A stretch of DNA of 64,000 nt from Bacteroidota bacterium (GTDB lineage Bacteria; Bacteroidota; Bacteroidia; Bacteroidales; TTA-H9): assembly GCA_003250395.1 (NCBI GenBank), contig QKGM01000001.1, forward strand, positions 1 to 64,000, in the 5' to 3' direction. Below the pieces are notes generated by a model. The model searched no databases. It was not told the DNA's origin and saw nothing but the letters and a program-made list of their open reading frames with translations. Positions within the stretch are counted from its first letter, which is position 1; the number at the start of each line of letters is the position of its first letter. Position numbers and translations under genes: made by a program. Of this stretch, positions 8,099 through 16,368 are shown piece by piece.

Positions 8099-9532
8099 AT
8101 GTCTAGTTTTTATCAGAGAATTATACTGATAATTGTCTTCTTTGCTACTTCGCAACAATTTGGATGGGGGCAGTTACAGATCGATACAGTCGTAACACCA
8201 GAACAACTAATATACAAACTACTTGGTCAGGGGGTTGAAGTATCCAATATTCAATTTCATGGCAGCGGCGTATCGAAAGGAATATTCAGAAATGGCGGGA
8301 GTACTGAACTGGGAATAGATTCAGGTATATTTCTGACTACCGGTTATAATTCCAAAGTGGCAAATGTTTCAAGTGTTCAGATGAGTGATGCAATTCCCCC
8401 GCATACAAATGATTCAGACCCGGATTTGAATAACCTTCTGAGCCCGTCTGCTCAAAAACATGATGCGACGGCAATAGAGTTTGATTTTATCCCGTTTTAT
8501 GATACGATCCGGATTAAATATGTATTTGGAAGTGAGGAGTATCCTGAGTATGCCTGCTCATCCTATAATGATATATTTGCTTTTTTTCTTTCCTCGGTTA
8601 ATCCAACCCCGGGAAACTACAATTATCAGAATATTGCCAAGGTACCAGAGACAAATTATGCAGTATCAATAAATTGTGTTAATAATGGGCCGGGCGCACC
8701 TGGTGGCGAAGCTCTTTGTATACCGCCCGGAAGTTCGGCACCCTATTCCAAGTATTATGTTGATAACGAAAATAATACTAAAAGTAAGATTGTGTTTGAT
8801 GGATTTACAGTTATTCTGACAGCATATGCAGTTGTAATTCCTTGTCAGACCTATCATATGAAGATTGCAATTCAGGAGGTTGGCGATAATGGGTTTTATG
8901 ATTCAGGTGTATTTCTCAAGGCGGGTAGTTTTTCGAGTCCCGGTGTGGCATTAGAGCCAGTATATACCACACCCGGAAATAATTCATTTGCAGTGGAGGG
9001 ATGTACACAGGCTGATCTGAAGGTAACCCTTCCGTTTGCCAATCCCAATATATCATGGGTCGTGTTTGACAGCATCACGGGGAGTGCCACCAATGGTGTC
9101 GACTATAATCTGATCAATGATAGTGTAATGTTTCTTCCTAACCAGCTTACTGTCACCATTCCCATTGTTCCTGTTTATGACGCGCTGACCGAAGGAGATG
9201 AAAATATATTCATCTACCTTTCCAATCAGGTGGGATGTGCCGGGGTTAATGTTCAACGTACGGAAATTCAGCTTCGTGATTTCTCCCCGGTTGAGATAGG
9301 CTCTGATACAACTGTGTGCGGGGGAACCCTGATAACTTTTGATGCCGGCGGAGGATATAAAACATATACCTGGCACAATGGCTCACATGGACAGACCTGG
9401 ACTTCCCCGGGGATACCTCCCGGAGAGCAGGTAAGTGTTGCTGTTGAGGATTCCTGGGGATGTACCAGCAGTGATACCCTACAACTGACTATTCACCCGA
9501 GGCCTGTGATTAACCCGATCAGGCATGATTAG
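8099..9532 (+). CDS. Choice-of-anchor L domain surface protein, copy 2
   Basis: A 477-residue paralogue of the preceding gene, with a signal peptide (residues 1 to about 24, ending FGWGQ) and the same order: choice-of-anchor L, Calx-beta-like region, short Ig-like domain, then a stop at PIRHD. From about residue 315 to 392 it differs from copy 1 at only about 6 of 78 residues. The N-terminal halves are much more diverged and carry different insertions, for example the CVNNGPGAPGGEALC region here. This uneven similarity suggests gene conversion or strong constraint on the middle segment. No sorting domain is present. Function is unknown; adhesion or surface display is the usual guess for such proteins. 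Confidence 0.82.
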   Translation: MSSFYQRIILIIVFFATSQQFGWGQLQIDTVVTPEQLIYKLLGQGVEVSNIQFHGSGVSKGIFRNGGSTELGIDSGIFLTTGYNSKVANVSSVQMSDAIPPHTNDSDPDLNNLLSPSAQKHDATAIEFDFIPFYDTIRIKYVFGSEEYPEYACSSYNDIFAFFLSSVNPTPGNYNYQNIAKVPETNYAVSINCVNNGPGAPGGEALCIPPGSSAPYSKYYVDNENNTKSKIVFDGFTVILTAYAVVIPCQTYHMKIAIQEVGDNGFYDSGVFLKAGSFSSPGVALEPVYTTPGNNSFAVEGCTQADLKVTLPFANPNISWVVFDSITGSATNGVDYNLINDSVMFLPNQLTVTIPIVPVYDALTEGDENIFIYLSNQVGCAGVNVQRTEIQLRDFSPVEIGSDTTVCGGTLITFDAGGGYKTYTWHNGSHGQTWTSPGIPPGEQVSVAVEDSWGCTSSDTLQLTIHPRPVINPIRHD

Positions 9533-9587
9533 GGTAGTATACCGTGTTGTATTCCAGAATTCATACAGGTAATTAAAACAAATTTGC

Positions 9588-9613
9588 TATTTGAATAGAG
9601 TATTATTCAAATA
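9588..9613. promoter_or_regulatory. Perfect 10-6-10 dyad in the EF-G promoter region
   Basis: TATTTGAATA at 9588-9597 and its exact complement at 9604-9613 flank a 6-base spacer. It ends 7 bases before the TACCTTTG core at 9620, so it covers the -33 region of the EF-G promoter. This is the expected place for a repressor or activator site. Confidence 0.5.
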
Positions 9614-9619
9614 ATACAC

Positions 9620-9627
9620 TACCTTTG
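9620..9627 (+). promoter_or_regulatory. Promoter -7 element for the EF-G gene
   Basis: TACCTTTG, followed by C, matches the TAnnTTTG core. It implies a leader of about 140 bases before the start codon at 9774. Confidence 0.5.
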
Positions 9628-9773
9628 CACCCTTTTTACGAAAACATCAATTGTAGGTTGAAAATGAATTTCTTAACCCGAAAAACCTTTTTTCTTCCAA
9701 TTTGTTGATGTGGAATTAAAATGCAGTTAATAGTGATTTCACACATTTGCTGTCGATAAAGAGACGATATAGT

Positions 9774-11855
9774 ATGCCATTGACAAATCTTAGAAACATC
9801 GGGATTGCCGCGCACATTGATGCCGGTAAAACAACCGTAACGGAACGTATCCTGTATTTTACAGGCGTAACCCGTAAATTGGGCGAAGTCCATGATGGAC
9901 AAGCCACCATGGACTTTATGAAGCAGGAGCAGGAGCGCGGTATTACAATCGCTTCCGCTGCAATTACCTGCCAATGGAATAATCACCAGATAAATCTGAT
10001 TGATACTCCCGGACACGTGGATTTCACCTTAGAGGTAGAGCGTTCGTTGCGTGTACTGGATGGTATGATAGCATTATTCTGTGCTGTCAGTGGTGTTCAG
10101 CCGCAAAGCGAAACAGTATGGAATCAGGCAGACAGGTACAAAGTACCCCGGTTGGCATTTGTTAATAAGATGGATCGGACAGGTGCTGATTTCTATGAAG
10201 TGCTGGGCCAGTTAAATAAAGAACTGGATGCGCATGCACTGGCTTTCCAGTTGCCTATAGGTGCAGAGGATAATTTCGTGGGGATGGTGGATGTTATAGA
10301 GCAAAAGGCCTATAACTTCAATAATGAAACCCGGATAGAAGTACCAATCCCGGCCGACCTGGTTGAACCTGCCCGCGAGGCCCGTTTAGCGATTGCAGAA
10401 GCACTTTCAGATTTCAGTGAAGAAATCATGGAAATGTTCCTTGAAGACAAAGAAGTTCCCACTGAACTCATGAAACGTGTAGCCCGTGAAGCTACCATCA
10501 AATTGAGCATCACACCGGTATTCTGCGGGGCAGCCTATAAGAATAAGGGTGTTCAGCTTATTCTCGACGCTGTGGTCGATTACCTTCCATCTCCGCTTGA
10601 TAAAGGTGCTGTAATAGGTCTCGATGTAGATGATCCCGAGAAGACCCGTTCGCGTAAACCAAGCTCCAAGGAGCCTTTATCTGCTCTTTCGTTCAAACTT
10701 ATTCATGATCCGTACGTAGGTCAGCAAACATTTATCAGAATTTATTCAGGTGAATTGAAGAGCGGGATGGGAATCATGAATACCACTAAAGGAAAGCCTG
10801 AGCGCGTCGGACGTATACTTCGTATTCATGCCAAGGAACGTGAAGATATTACTGTAGCAGGCCCTGGTGAAATTGTGGCACTGATCGGTATGAAGTACAC
10901 CAAAACAGGTGATACTTTATGTGATCCGGAACACCCGCTTCATTTGGAATCGATTCATATACCCCCAAGTGTAGTGGAATTGAAAATATTACCAAGCAGC
11001 CGGAAAGACCAGAGTAAACTGGGCGAAGCACTTGCAAAACTGACCAGTGAGGATCCTTCTTTCAAAATTCGTTACGATGAAGAGACTGAAGAGACAGTAA
11101 TCTCAGGCATGGGTGAGTTGCACCTGGAAATTATTGTTGACCGGTTGAAAACTGAATTTGGCCTTGAGGTTATAGTGGGAGAACCTGCTGTTGCTTACCG
11201 GGAAACAATTCAGACAGAACGTGAAGCAAATCACCGTTATGTGAAGCAATCAGGTGGTAAAGGACAGTTTGCCCATACTATCCTGCGGGTTGAACCTAAC
11301 CCCGGGAAGGGATATGAGTTTGTTGACCGCATTAAAGGAGGCGCTATTCCTGCTGAATTTATCACATCTGTCAATAAGGGTATCCTGAAAACTCTTGAAA
11401 CTGGTGTTTTAGCTGGATTCCCGGTCGTAGATGTGAAAGTGACCCTTCTTGATGGATCATTCCATGCAGTTGACTCATCCGATATGGCTTTCCAGATTTG
11501 TGCCTCAATGTGTTTTAAACAGGCATTCATGAAAGGCGATCCGCAGTTACTGGAGCCTGTTATGAAAATTGAAGTGAGCACACCAGATGATTATATCGGT
11601 GATATCGTTGGTAACCTGAATAAACGACGTGGACGTGTTGAATCGATGCGTCGTCATCGCAAAGGATCGCAGAAACTAAACGGTTATGTGCCTTTGGTTG
11701 AGATGTTTGGTTATTCCAATTCGCTGCGGAATCTATCAAGCGGCCGTGCCAATTATAGTATGGAGTTCCATCAGTATATGCCTGTAACAAAGTCAGTACA
11801 GGAGGATGTGCTGAAGAAACTTGCCGAGAAGAAACGTGCTGAACAGGGTCGATAA
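9774..11855 (+). CDS. Translation elongation factor G, stand-alone paralogue
   Basis: The start at 9774 gives [16 protein letters not shown], the usual EF-G beginning, and a 693-residue protein of normal length. GTPase motifs are complete: G1 AHIDAGKT, switch I QERGITI, G3 DTPGHVDF, G4 NKMD. All EF-G domains follow, ending with the domain IV/V segment [12 protein letters not shown]. It is not flanked by rpsL, rpsG or tuf, and switch regions differ from the main Bacteroidota EF-G as I recall it ([11 protein letters not shown] rather than MDWMEQEQERG). It is therefore probably a second EF-G with a specialised role, possibly stress or growth-phase related. A promoter with a perfect dyad precedes it and a terminator follows. 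Confidence 0.9.
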   Translation: MPLTNLRNIGIAAHIDAGKTTVTERILYFTGVTRKLGEVHDGQATMDFMKQEQERGITIASAAITCQWNNHQINLIDTPGHVDFTLEVERSLRVLDGMIALFCAVSGVQPQSETVWNQADRYKVPRLAFVNKMDRTGADFYEVLGQLNKELDAHALAFQLPIGAEDNFVGMVDVIEQKAYNFNNETRIEVPIPADLVEPAREARLAIAEALSDFSEEIMEMFLEDKEVPTELMKRVAREATIKLSITPVFCGAAYKNKGVQLILDAVVDYLPSPLDKGAVIGLDVDDPEKTRSRKPSSKEPLSALSFKLIHDPYVGQQTFIRIYSGELKSGMGIMNTTKGKPERVGRILRIHAKEREDITVAGPGEIVALIGMKYTKTGDTLCDPEHPLHLESIHIPPSVVELKILPSSRKDQSKLGEALAKLTSEDPSFKIRYDEETEETVISGMGELHLEIIVDRLKTEFGLEVIVGEPAVAYRETIQTEREANHRYVKQSGGKGQFAHTILRVEPNPGKGYEFVDRIKGGAIPAEFITSVNKGILKTLETGVLAGFPVVDVKVTLLDGSFHAVDSSDMAFQICASMCFKQAFMKGDPQLLEPVMKIEVSTPDDYIGDIVGNLNKRRGRVESMRRHRKGSQKLNGYVPLVEMFGYSNSLRNLSSGRANYSMEFHQYMPVTKSVQEDVLKKLAEKKRAEQGR

Positions 11856-11907
11856 AGACCTTTTGAAAGTATTTTTTTCGTTTTATTTTACCTTTATTTT
11901 GTACGTT

Positions 11908-11938
11908 ACCCCGGAGTCGCGATAACTCCGGGGTTTTT
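11908..11938 (+). terminator. Intrinsic terminator of the EF-G gene
   Basis: A perfect 10-bp stem (ACCCCGGAGT at 11908-11917, complement at 11925-11934) with a 7-nt loop is followed by a T run. It separates the EF-G gene from the convergent gene ending at 11950. Confidence 0.85.
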
Positions 11939-11949
11939 AATTTACCGGG

Positions 11950-12894
11950 CTAAAAGGTTTTTACTGAGTCAGAGTCTTTGTCAGTCATTGATGCAACTCC
12001 CTTTTCAGGTGATGTAATGACGAATTCAGGAAAGGCTTTGATAAATTTAGAACTATCGAAACGATAATCCTGTTCGTTTTGATAATTCATTTCCGCCAGT
12101 TCCGCCATAATCGGAATGAACAACCCAAGCACTCTGAGCATGAAGGGCGGAATGACAGTCAGGCGGTAGGGCGTTTGAAATGCTCTGGCAAATAATGAAG
12201 CCCAATGCCTGATGGTGAGGGGTGCATTGTGAGTTGGAAGATGCCATACCTGCCCAAAGGCTTCAGGAGTGTTCCCCAGAAGGGCTACAGCTCTTCCTGC
12301 ATCAGGGGTGAAAATAAACTGGTGTACAGCATCGGCGTTTCCTATCCATATGGCCTTTTTCCCTTTCTGAAGGTTCTTTACAACTGTTTCGGTAAGGGTG
12401 CTGGATACTTTACCCGGGCCATAAAAATCGGGAGCACGGGCGATGAGTATAGGTTGCCCCTGTTCAATCGCTTCATTGATCATTGAAACAATGAGGGCTC
12501 TGATTTTTCCTTTTCTGCTGGGAGGATTGATGACCGACTGTTCGGTCATATGTGGAATAGCCTCCTTTGCATAAAGATAGACGTTATCGAAGAAGACAAG
12601 CCGGGCATTATGCTTGCGGCATGAAACAAGGACCGATTTCATGAAAGGGGGCCAGGTACGTTTCCATACTTTCGTACTGTACTGAAATCCAATTACCACA
12701 TACACGACCTCTGACCCTTCTATGGCACGGTCTACAGCAGCAGGATCAGTCAGGTCGGCTGACATCAGCTCATCATCAGGATTGACTTTTTGGGGATTAC
12801 GGGCTACAAGTCTTATATGCTTTGTATACCCTGTCAGAGCCTGGGCTAAAGGTGTGCCAATTGCACCTCCGGAACCCAGAATAGTATGAATCAT
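11950..12894 (-). CDS. NAD(P)-binding SDR-type epimerase/dehydratase
   Basis: The 314-residue protein opens with a Rossmann fold: ILGSGGAIGTPLAQAL matches the glycine-rich nucleotide-binding loop of atypical or extended SDR proteins. LVARNP is a plausible cofactor ribose/phosphate contact. FFDNVYLYA stands where the active-site Tyr region of extended SDRs lies, and IARAPDFYGPG corresponds to the conserved RxxxxYGPG segment. The substrate cannot be predicted. The C-terminal helix-rich region is typical of nucleoside-sugar epimerase relatives. It is convergent with EF-G and followed on the same strand, upstream, by the small gene at 12979-13461, but an 84-base gap argues against tight coupling. 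Confidence 0.8.
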   Translation of the reverse strand: MIHTILGSGGAIGTPLAQALTGYTKHIRLVARNPQKVNPDDELMSADLTDPAAVDRAIEGSEVVYVVIGFQYSTKVWKRTWPPFMKSVLVSCRKHNARLVFFDNVYLYAKEAIPHMTEQSVINPPSRKGKIRALIVSMINEAIEQGQPILIARAPDFYGPGKVSSTLTETVVKNLQKGKKAIWIGNADAVHQFIFTPDAGRAVALLGNTPEAFGQVWHLPTHNAPLTIRHWASLFARAFQTPYRLTVIPPFMLRVLGLFIPIMAELAEMNYQNEQDYRFDSSKFIKAFPEFVITSPEKGVASMTDKDSDSVKTF

Positions 12895-12978
12895 AGACTC
12901 TTAATTTAATTTTAAAGCAAATGGATATGATATCTACCAGTTAAGGTCTTCCAGGCAGGGCTTCTGTCATATAATTAC

Positions 12979-13461
12979 TTATCTGACTTCACCCACGACA
13001 ACCACGTAGTTTTTACCATATTTTTTTGCACATTTTGGACAAGTGGTATACCACATGTACCATTTTATTATTTCCAATCCTCTGTTTTTGGCCTGTTCCT
13101 TGAAGTCATTACACCAAATACCAGTATTTTTGAATGGACCTTCATAGACACGGCTGTAAAATTTTCCTGTCAGTGTACAATTGAAAGCATCCAGAACCGG
13201 TTTGTCTACAGCCAGATAAATATCCATTTTCCATTTGGAAATATGATCAGAAAGGCAGAGCCAGTCGGGAACTTTAGCGCCTGACTTATCAGCTTTGGCC
13301 ATGATTCTTTTAATTACCGCCCCGAAATTGAGCGGCATATAAAAAAAAGTCCAGACGGTGTCACGGATAAACGTTTTGTCTTTCCATTCGAATATCTGGT
13401 CGTGCCATAGTGCTGATTCGAATTGGGGACAACATTCTGTGGGAACAGATTTTGTACTCAT
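12979..13461 (-). CDS. Conserved hypothetical protein with ECCPxF and TTCPKC motifs
   Basis: A 160-residue cytoplasmic protein with no signal peptide or membrane segment. The N-terminus has TECCPQFESALWHDQIFEWKD, and the C-terminus ends in a Cys-pair motif, YTTCPKCAKKYGKNYVVV. I recognise this pattern from uncharacterised proteins found in several bacterial phyla, but know of no proven function. The middle (residues about 60-120, with LCLSDHISKWKMDIYLAVDK and SRVYEGPFKNTG) resembles small-molecule-binding folds of the GyrI-like type. The Cys pairs could bind a metal. Both points are inference only. Confidence 0.7.
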   Translation of the reverse strand: MSTKSVPTECCPQFESALWHDQIFEWKDKTFIRDTVWTFFYMPLNFGAVIKRIMAKADKSGAKVPDWLCLSDHISKWKMDIYLAVDKPVLDAFNCTLTGKFYSRVYEGPFKNTGIWCNDFKEQAKNRGLEIIKWYMWYTTCPKCAKKYGKNYVVVVGEVR

Positions 13462-13667
13462 CTCTCTTCAATTGGTTTATGAAGTATTATTTGAAGTGAC
13501 TGTTATCAGTAAATCAGGGACAAAGATAATGTAATGATGCGGTGATAAGTTTAATGTTTGCACATAATTATAATCTGAATCGGGCTATTATATATTTTCT
13601 ACACTAAACATTATGATTAAATAGGCGTTATAAAACCGATTTGTATAACCTAATTTGATAACTGTAA

Positions 13668-14147
13668 ATGAAAATACTGATTATATGTACCGGCAATAGC
13701 TGCCGGAGCCAGATGGCACATGGCTGGCTTAAGTCGTACAATCCGCAATTTGAAGTTTATTCGGCAGGTACTTCACCCGAAAAAGAGGTAAATCCAATGG
13801 CGATAAATGTAATGGCGGAGCTGGGCATTGATATAAGCGGGCATAAGCCGGTTTCTGTAGAAGAATATCTTGACCAGAAATGGGATTTCGTAATCAGCGT
13901 ATGCGATGCTACACTGGAGACCTGCCCGACTTTCAATGGCAAAGTGCGCCACCGTCTTCATAAGGGTTTTGAAGATCCTGCTAAGTTTAAAGGTACTCCC
14001 GAGCAAGTGAAGGCAAAATATCTTGAAGTAAGGGATGATTTAGTTCTGGCTTTTAGGTCGATAGCTGAGGCCATCGAAATGGAGATGGAAGGGAGTGTAG
14101 TAGCTTCCCAGGGTGGTTGCTCCTGTGGCGGTAGCTGCGGATGTTAA
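13668..14147 (+). CDS. arsC: Arsenate reductase, low-molecular-weight phosphatase type
   Basis: A 159-residue protein whose N-terminus has the P-loop CTGNSCRS (Cys8), the signature of the LMW-phosphatase fold. ISVCDATLETCP at about residues 79-90 supplies the Cys-x6-Cys pair used by thioredoxin-coupled ArsC for disulfide relay. Such enzymes reduce arsenate to arsenite for efflux. No arsR, arsB or acr3 gene lies next to it. The last 12 residues (GGCSCGGSCGC) add five cysteines beyond the normal end of the fold, unusual for the family and suggestive of metal or arsenite binding. A terminator follows directly. Confidence 0.85.
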   Translation: MKILIICTGNSCRSQMAHGWLKSYNPQFEVYSAGTSPEKEVNPMAINVMAELGIDISGHKPVSVEEYLDQKWDFVISVCDATLETCPTFNGKVRHRLHKGFEDPAKFKGTPEQVKAKYLEVRDDLVLAFRSIAEAIEMEMEGSVVASQGGCSCGGSCGC

Positions 14148-14165
14148 CCATTTGAATGTTTATAT

Positions 14166-14200
14166 AAGTGCCACGGGGTTGATTCTCCGTGGCACTTTTC
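14166..14200 (+). terminator. Intrinsic terminator of arsC
   Basis: An 11-bp stem (AAGTGCCACGG at 14166-14176, complement at 14187-14197) with a 10-nt loop ends in a short T run, 18 bases past the arsC stop. Confidence 0.8.
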
Positions 14201-14442
14201 ATTTTGGGAATAATTATAATAATTGGTGAATTACAATATTCAGGCTTGAAACCGGATAGCCATTGTTGGTAATACGTTCTTCAGCGGTAACCGGTTTGTT
14301 GGCTGCAACGAAGTATAAGCTTATCTAATGATGATTTCAGCGTTCATTCTGATAGATGGATTGGTGATGATAAACCCGGAAAATTTACCGGGATAATGCA
14401 ACTTCGGTAAATAGCAGTGTTTATTTATTCAGAATCGATGCG

Positions 14443-15018
14443 ATGAAGAACGAGCAGGAGTTAATCAAACGTTGCATCAAAGGAGATGGTCGTGCATTGG
14501 CCACATTCTACGATAGTTATGCTCCAATATTATTGGGTGCCTGCCTTCGTTATGTCGCCACTCGATCCGATGCAGAAGATATACTTCAGGAGGCATTCAT
14601 TAAAATTTTGCATAATCTTCCGCGATTTGAATATCGGGGTGAAGGAGCACTGGTCGCCTGGATGAGACGGATTATAGTAAACCTGGCGCTTAATTTTTTA
14701 CGTAAAAAGGGGAAAAACCTTCTGATTGATGAACAGATTCTTTATCATGAGGCAGAAAATCGAGCCTTAGAGGAAGAAGCCACAGGAGAACTTACTCCAG
14801 ATGAAATCCATCAACTGATCAGTGAACTACCGGTCGGATATCGTACAGTACTCAACCTTTTTGTATTTGAAAAGTATTCACATAGTGAGATAGCTGAATT
14901 GCTTGGCTGCAGTGAGAGTAATTCGAAAAGCCAGTTGCTTAGGGCCCGGGCTTTGTTGAAAAAAAATATGATGATTTTGATGTCAAATAAAGAATATATA
15001 CCAGTATATGGAAAATAA
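14443..15018 (+). CDS. ECF-type RNA polymerase sigma factor
   Basis: A 191-residue sigma-70 family protein with sigma2 (residues about 20-90: YVATRSDAEDILQEAFIKI, then RGEGALVAWMRRIIVNLALNFLR) and sigma4 (about 120-180: LPVGYRTVLNLFVFEKYSHSEIAELLG, helix-turn-helix). It lacks sigma1 and sigma3, as expected for an ECF factor. Its stop overlaps the next start by 11 bases, so the two are translationally coupled. Sigma factors of this kind direct RNA polymerase to a small regulon in response to an envelope signal. The two PKD surface-protein genes behind it are likely targets or co-transcribed cargo. That is inferred from position. Confidence 0.9.
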   Translation: MKNEQELIKRCIKGDGRALATFYDSYAPILLGACLRYVATRSDAEDILQEAFIKILHNLPRFEYRGEGALVAWMRRIIVNLALNFLRKKGKNLLIDEQILYHEAENRALEEEATGELTPDEIHQLISELPVGYRTVLNLFVFEKYSHSEIAELLGCSESNSKSQLLRARALLKKNMMILMSNKEYIPVYGK

Positions 15019-16357
15019 AGATTCTTTTTTCGATTTTCTTGATGGTACTGTTGGTCCGGTAATAGTGAGACCCGGGGAGGAAACGCGGAGGAAGCACCTC
15101 GAAGCCATGGAAAAGGAGATGATAAGATTGCGTCGTATAAGGTATAGAAACAGAGGACTTGGTGTCCTTGGTGCTTTATTGATCGCGTCAATATTTATGG
15201 TAATATTCTTGAAAGGTGGAATAGAAACATCCACTGAGCGACACGGAGTAAATTCTTCAGAGCTATCACAATTGAATCCGGTAAGAGGCGAAAAAGGAGT
15301 CCAACCTGCATCTTTGAGCACACCTGAGAACGGAATGGAAAGTAATGTCAGATCGAATAGTGATAATCATGAGACCGGAGAATCCGGGCCGGATATCTCA
15401 GACCCTTCTACAACAAAGTTGGTAGTCGGTGAGTCATCAGGAAAGATAGTCCGGAAAATGGAGAGCACCAATATTTCAAGGACAGATATCCCTTCAGGAA
15501 GAATCGATATGATTCATCCCTTGCAGATGAAACCAAGCACTCATTTTATATTGGGATCGGAATTGGGGTCAAGTCAAATCAGACCTGTTCCAGATGTTAT
15601 TGTTAGCGGTATTTCAGACATGGAACAAGAGGAAAGAAAAGGGGTGAGCAGAAAGAAACTCCGGTTGCCAGGCTTTTCTTTCGGGTTAAACTATACCCCT
15701 GAATATATGTTTAATACGTTGGATCAGACCGACAAGCTTGTTCACAATACCGGTTTAGAAATAGCATGGAGAAAAGGCCCCTTTACTTTACGAACTGGTC
15801 TCAGTCTTTCTGTTGCAACAGGTGTAACAGAGCTGGCCTACCATTTTAACGAGAATCTTGGCGTAATGCAGAAGCTTGATTCTGTAGTTTTTGTATTTGA
15901 TGCTAATGGGCGAAAGATTGTTCCATCCTGGTTTTTCAGCGACCAGCAGGTCTTCGATACAGCAGAAGATGTAAGTGTTTCAAGAATCAGAAAGCGATAT
16001 ATGTACCTGCAGATTCCATTAATACTTGGTTATGATTTTTTGGAAATGGAGCGAATCTCGTTTGGCCTGCGTGCTGGTCCTGTTTTGCAGATACTCACAT
16101 CAACCAGACAACTCGACAATGAACCCGATTATCAGAATAACCGAATAATCAGAATCAATCAACTAACCCCCGGCAGATTGACGACTCATTGGCAGGCTTT
16201 GTTCGGACTTAATGTTTCGGTTATTCTTTCTCGCAGATTAAGTCTAGAGGCAGAACCTCATGTAAAGTATTATTTCAATTCGGTATATGAAAAGGCTGCA
16301 ACAACAGGTAAACCATGGTCCATTGAGTTGCGAACAGCTCTTATCTATAAATTTTAA
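15008..16357 (+). CDS. Putative anti-sigma/outer-membrane barrel protein
   Basis: The 449-residue product has a charged cytoplasmic-looking N-terminus (residues 1-48, many R and K), one membrane segment (about 51-69), a long polar linker (70-215) and a C-terminal region from about 220 that looks like an outer-membrane beta-barrel of the PorT type (GFSFGLNYTPEYMF, FTLRTGLSLSVATG, FGLRAGPVLQIL, IELRTALIYKF). The N-terminus lacks an obvious zinc motif of ZAS anti-sigma factors. The 11-base overlap with the ECF sigma gene suggests it controls that sigma factor. One chain with both an inner-membrane anchor and a barrel is puzzling, so a periplasmic beta-rich sensor is an alternative. Confidence 0.7.
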   Translation: MENKDSFFDFLDGTVGPVIVRPGEETRRKHLEAMEKEMIRLRRIRYRNRGLGVLGALLIASIFMVIFLKGGIETSTERHGVNSSELSQLNPVRGEKGVQPASLSTPENGMESNVRSNSDNHETGESGPDISDPSTTKLVVGESSGKIVRKMESTNISRTDIPSGRIDMIHPLQMKPSTHFILGSELGSSQIRPVPDVIVSGISDMEQEERKGVSRKKLRLPGFSFGLNYTPEYMFNTLDQTDKLVHNTGLEIAWRKGPFTLRTGLSLSVATGVTELAYHFNENLGVMQKLDSVVFVFDANGRKIVPSWFFSDQQVFDTAEDVSVSRIRKRYMYLQIPLILGYDFLEMERISFGLRAGPVLQILTSTRQLDNEPDYQNNRIIRINQLTPGRLTTHWQALFGLNVSVILSRRLSLEAEPHVKYYFNSVYEKAATTGKPWSIELRTALIYKF

Positions 16358-16368
16358 AGAATCAGATT

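Noticed and set aside
9747-9773. Earlier ATG for EF-G
   Set aside because: The nine extra residues are not found in EF-G proteins; the start at 9774 gives the normal N-terminus.
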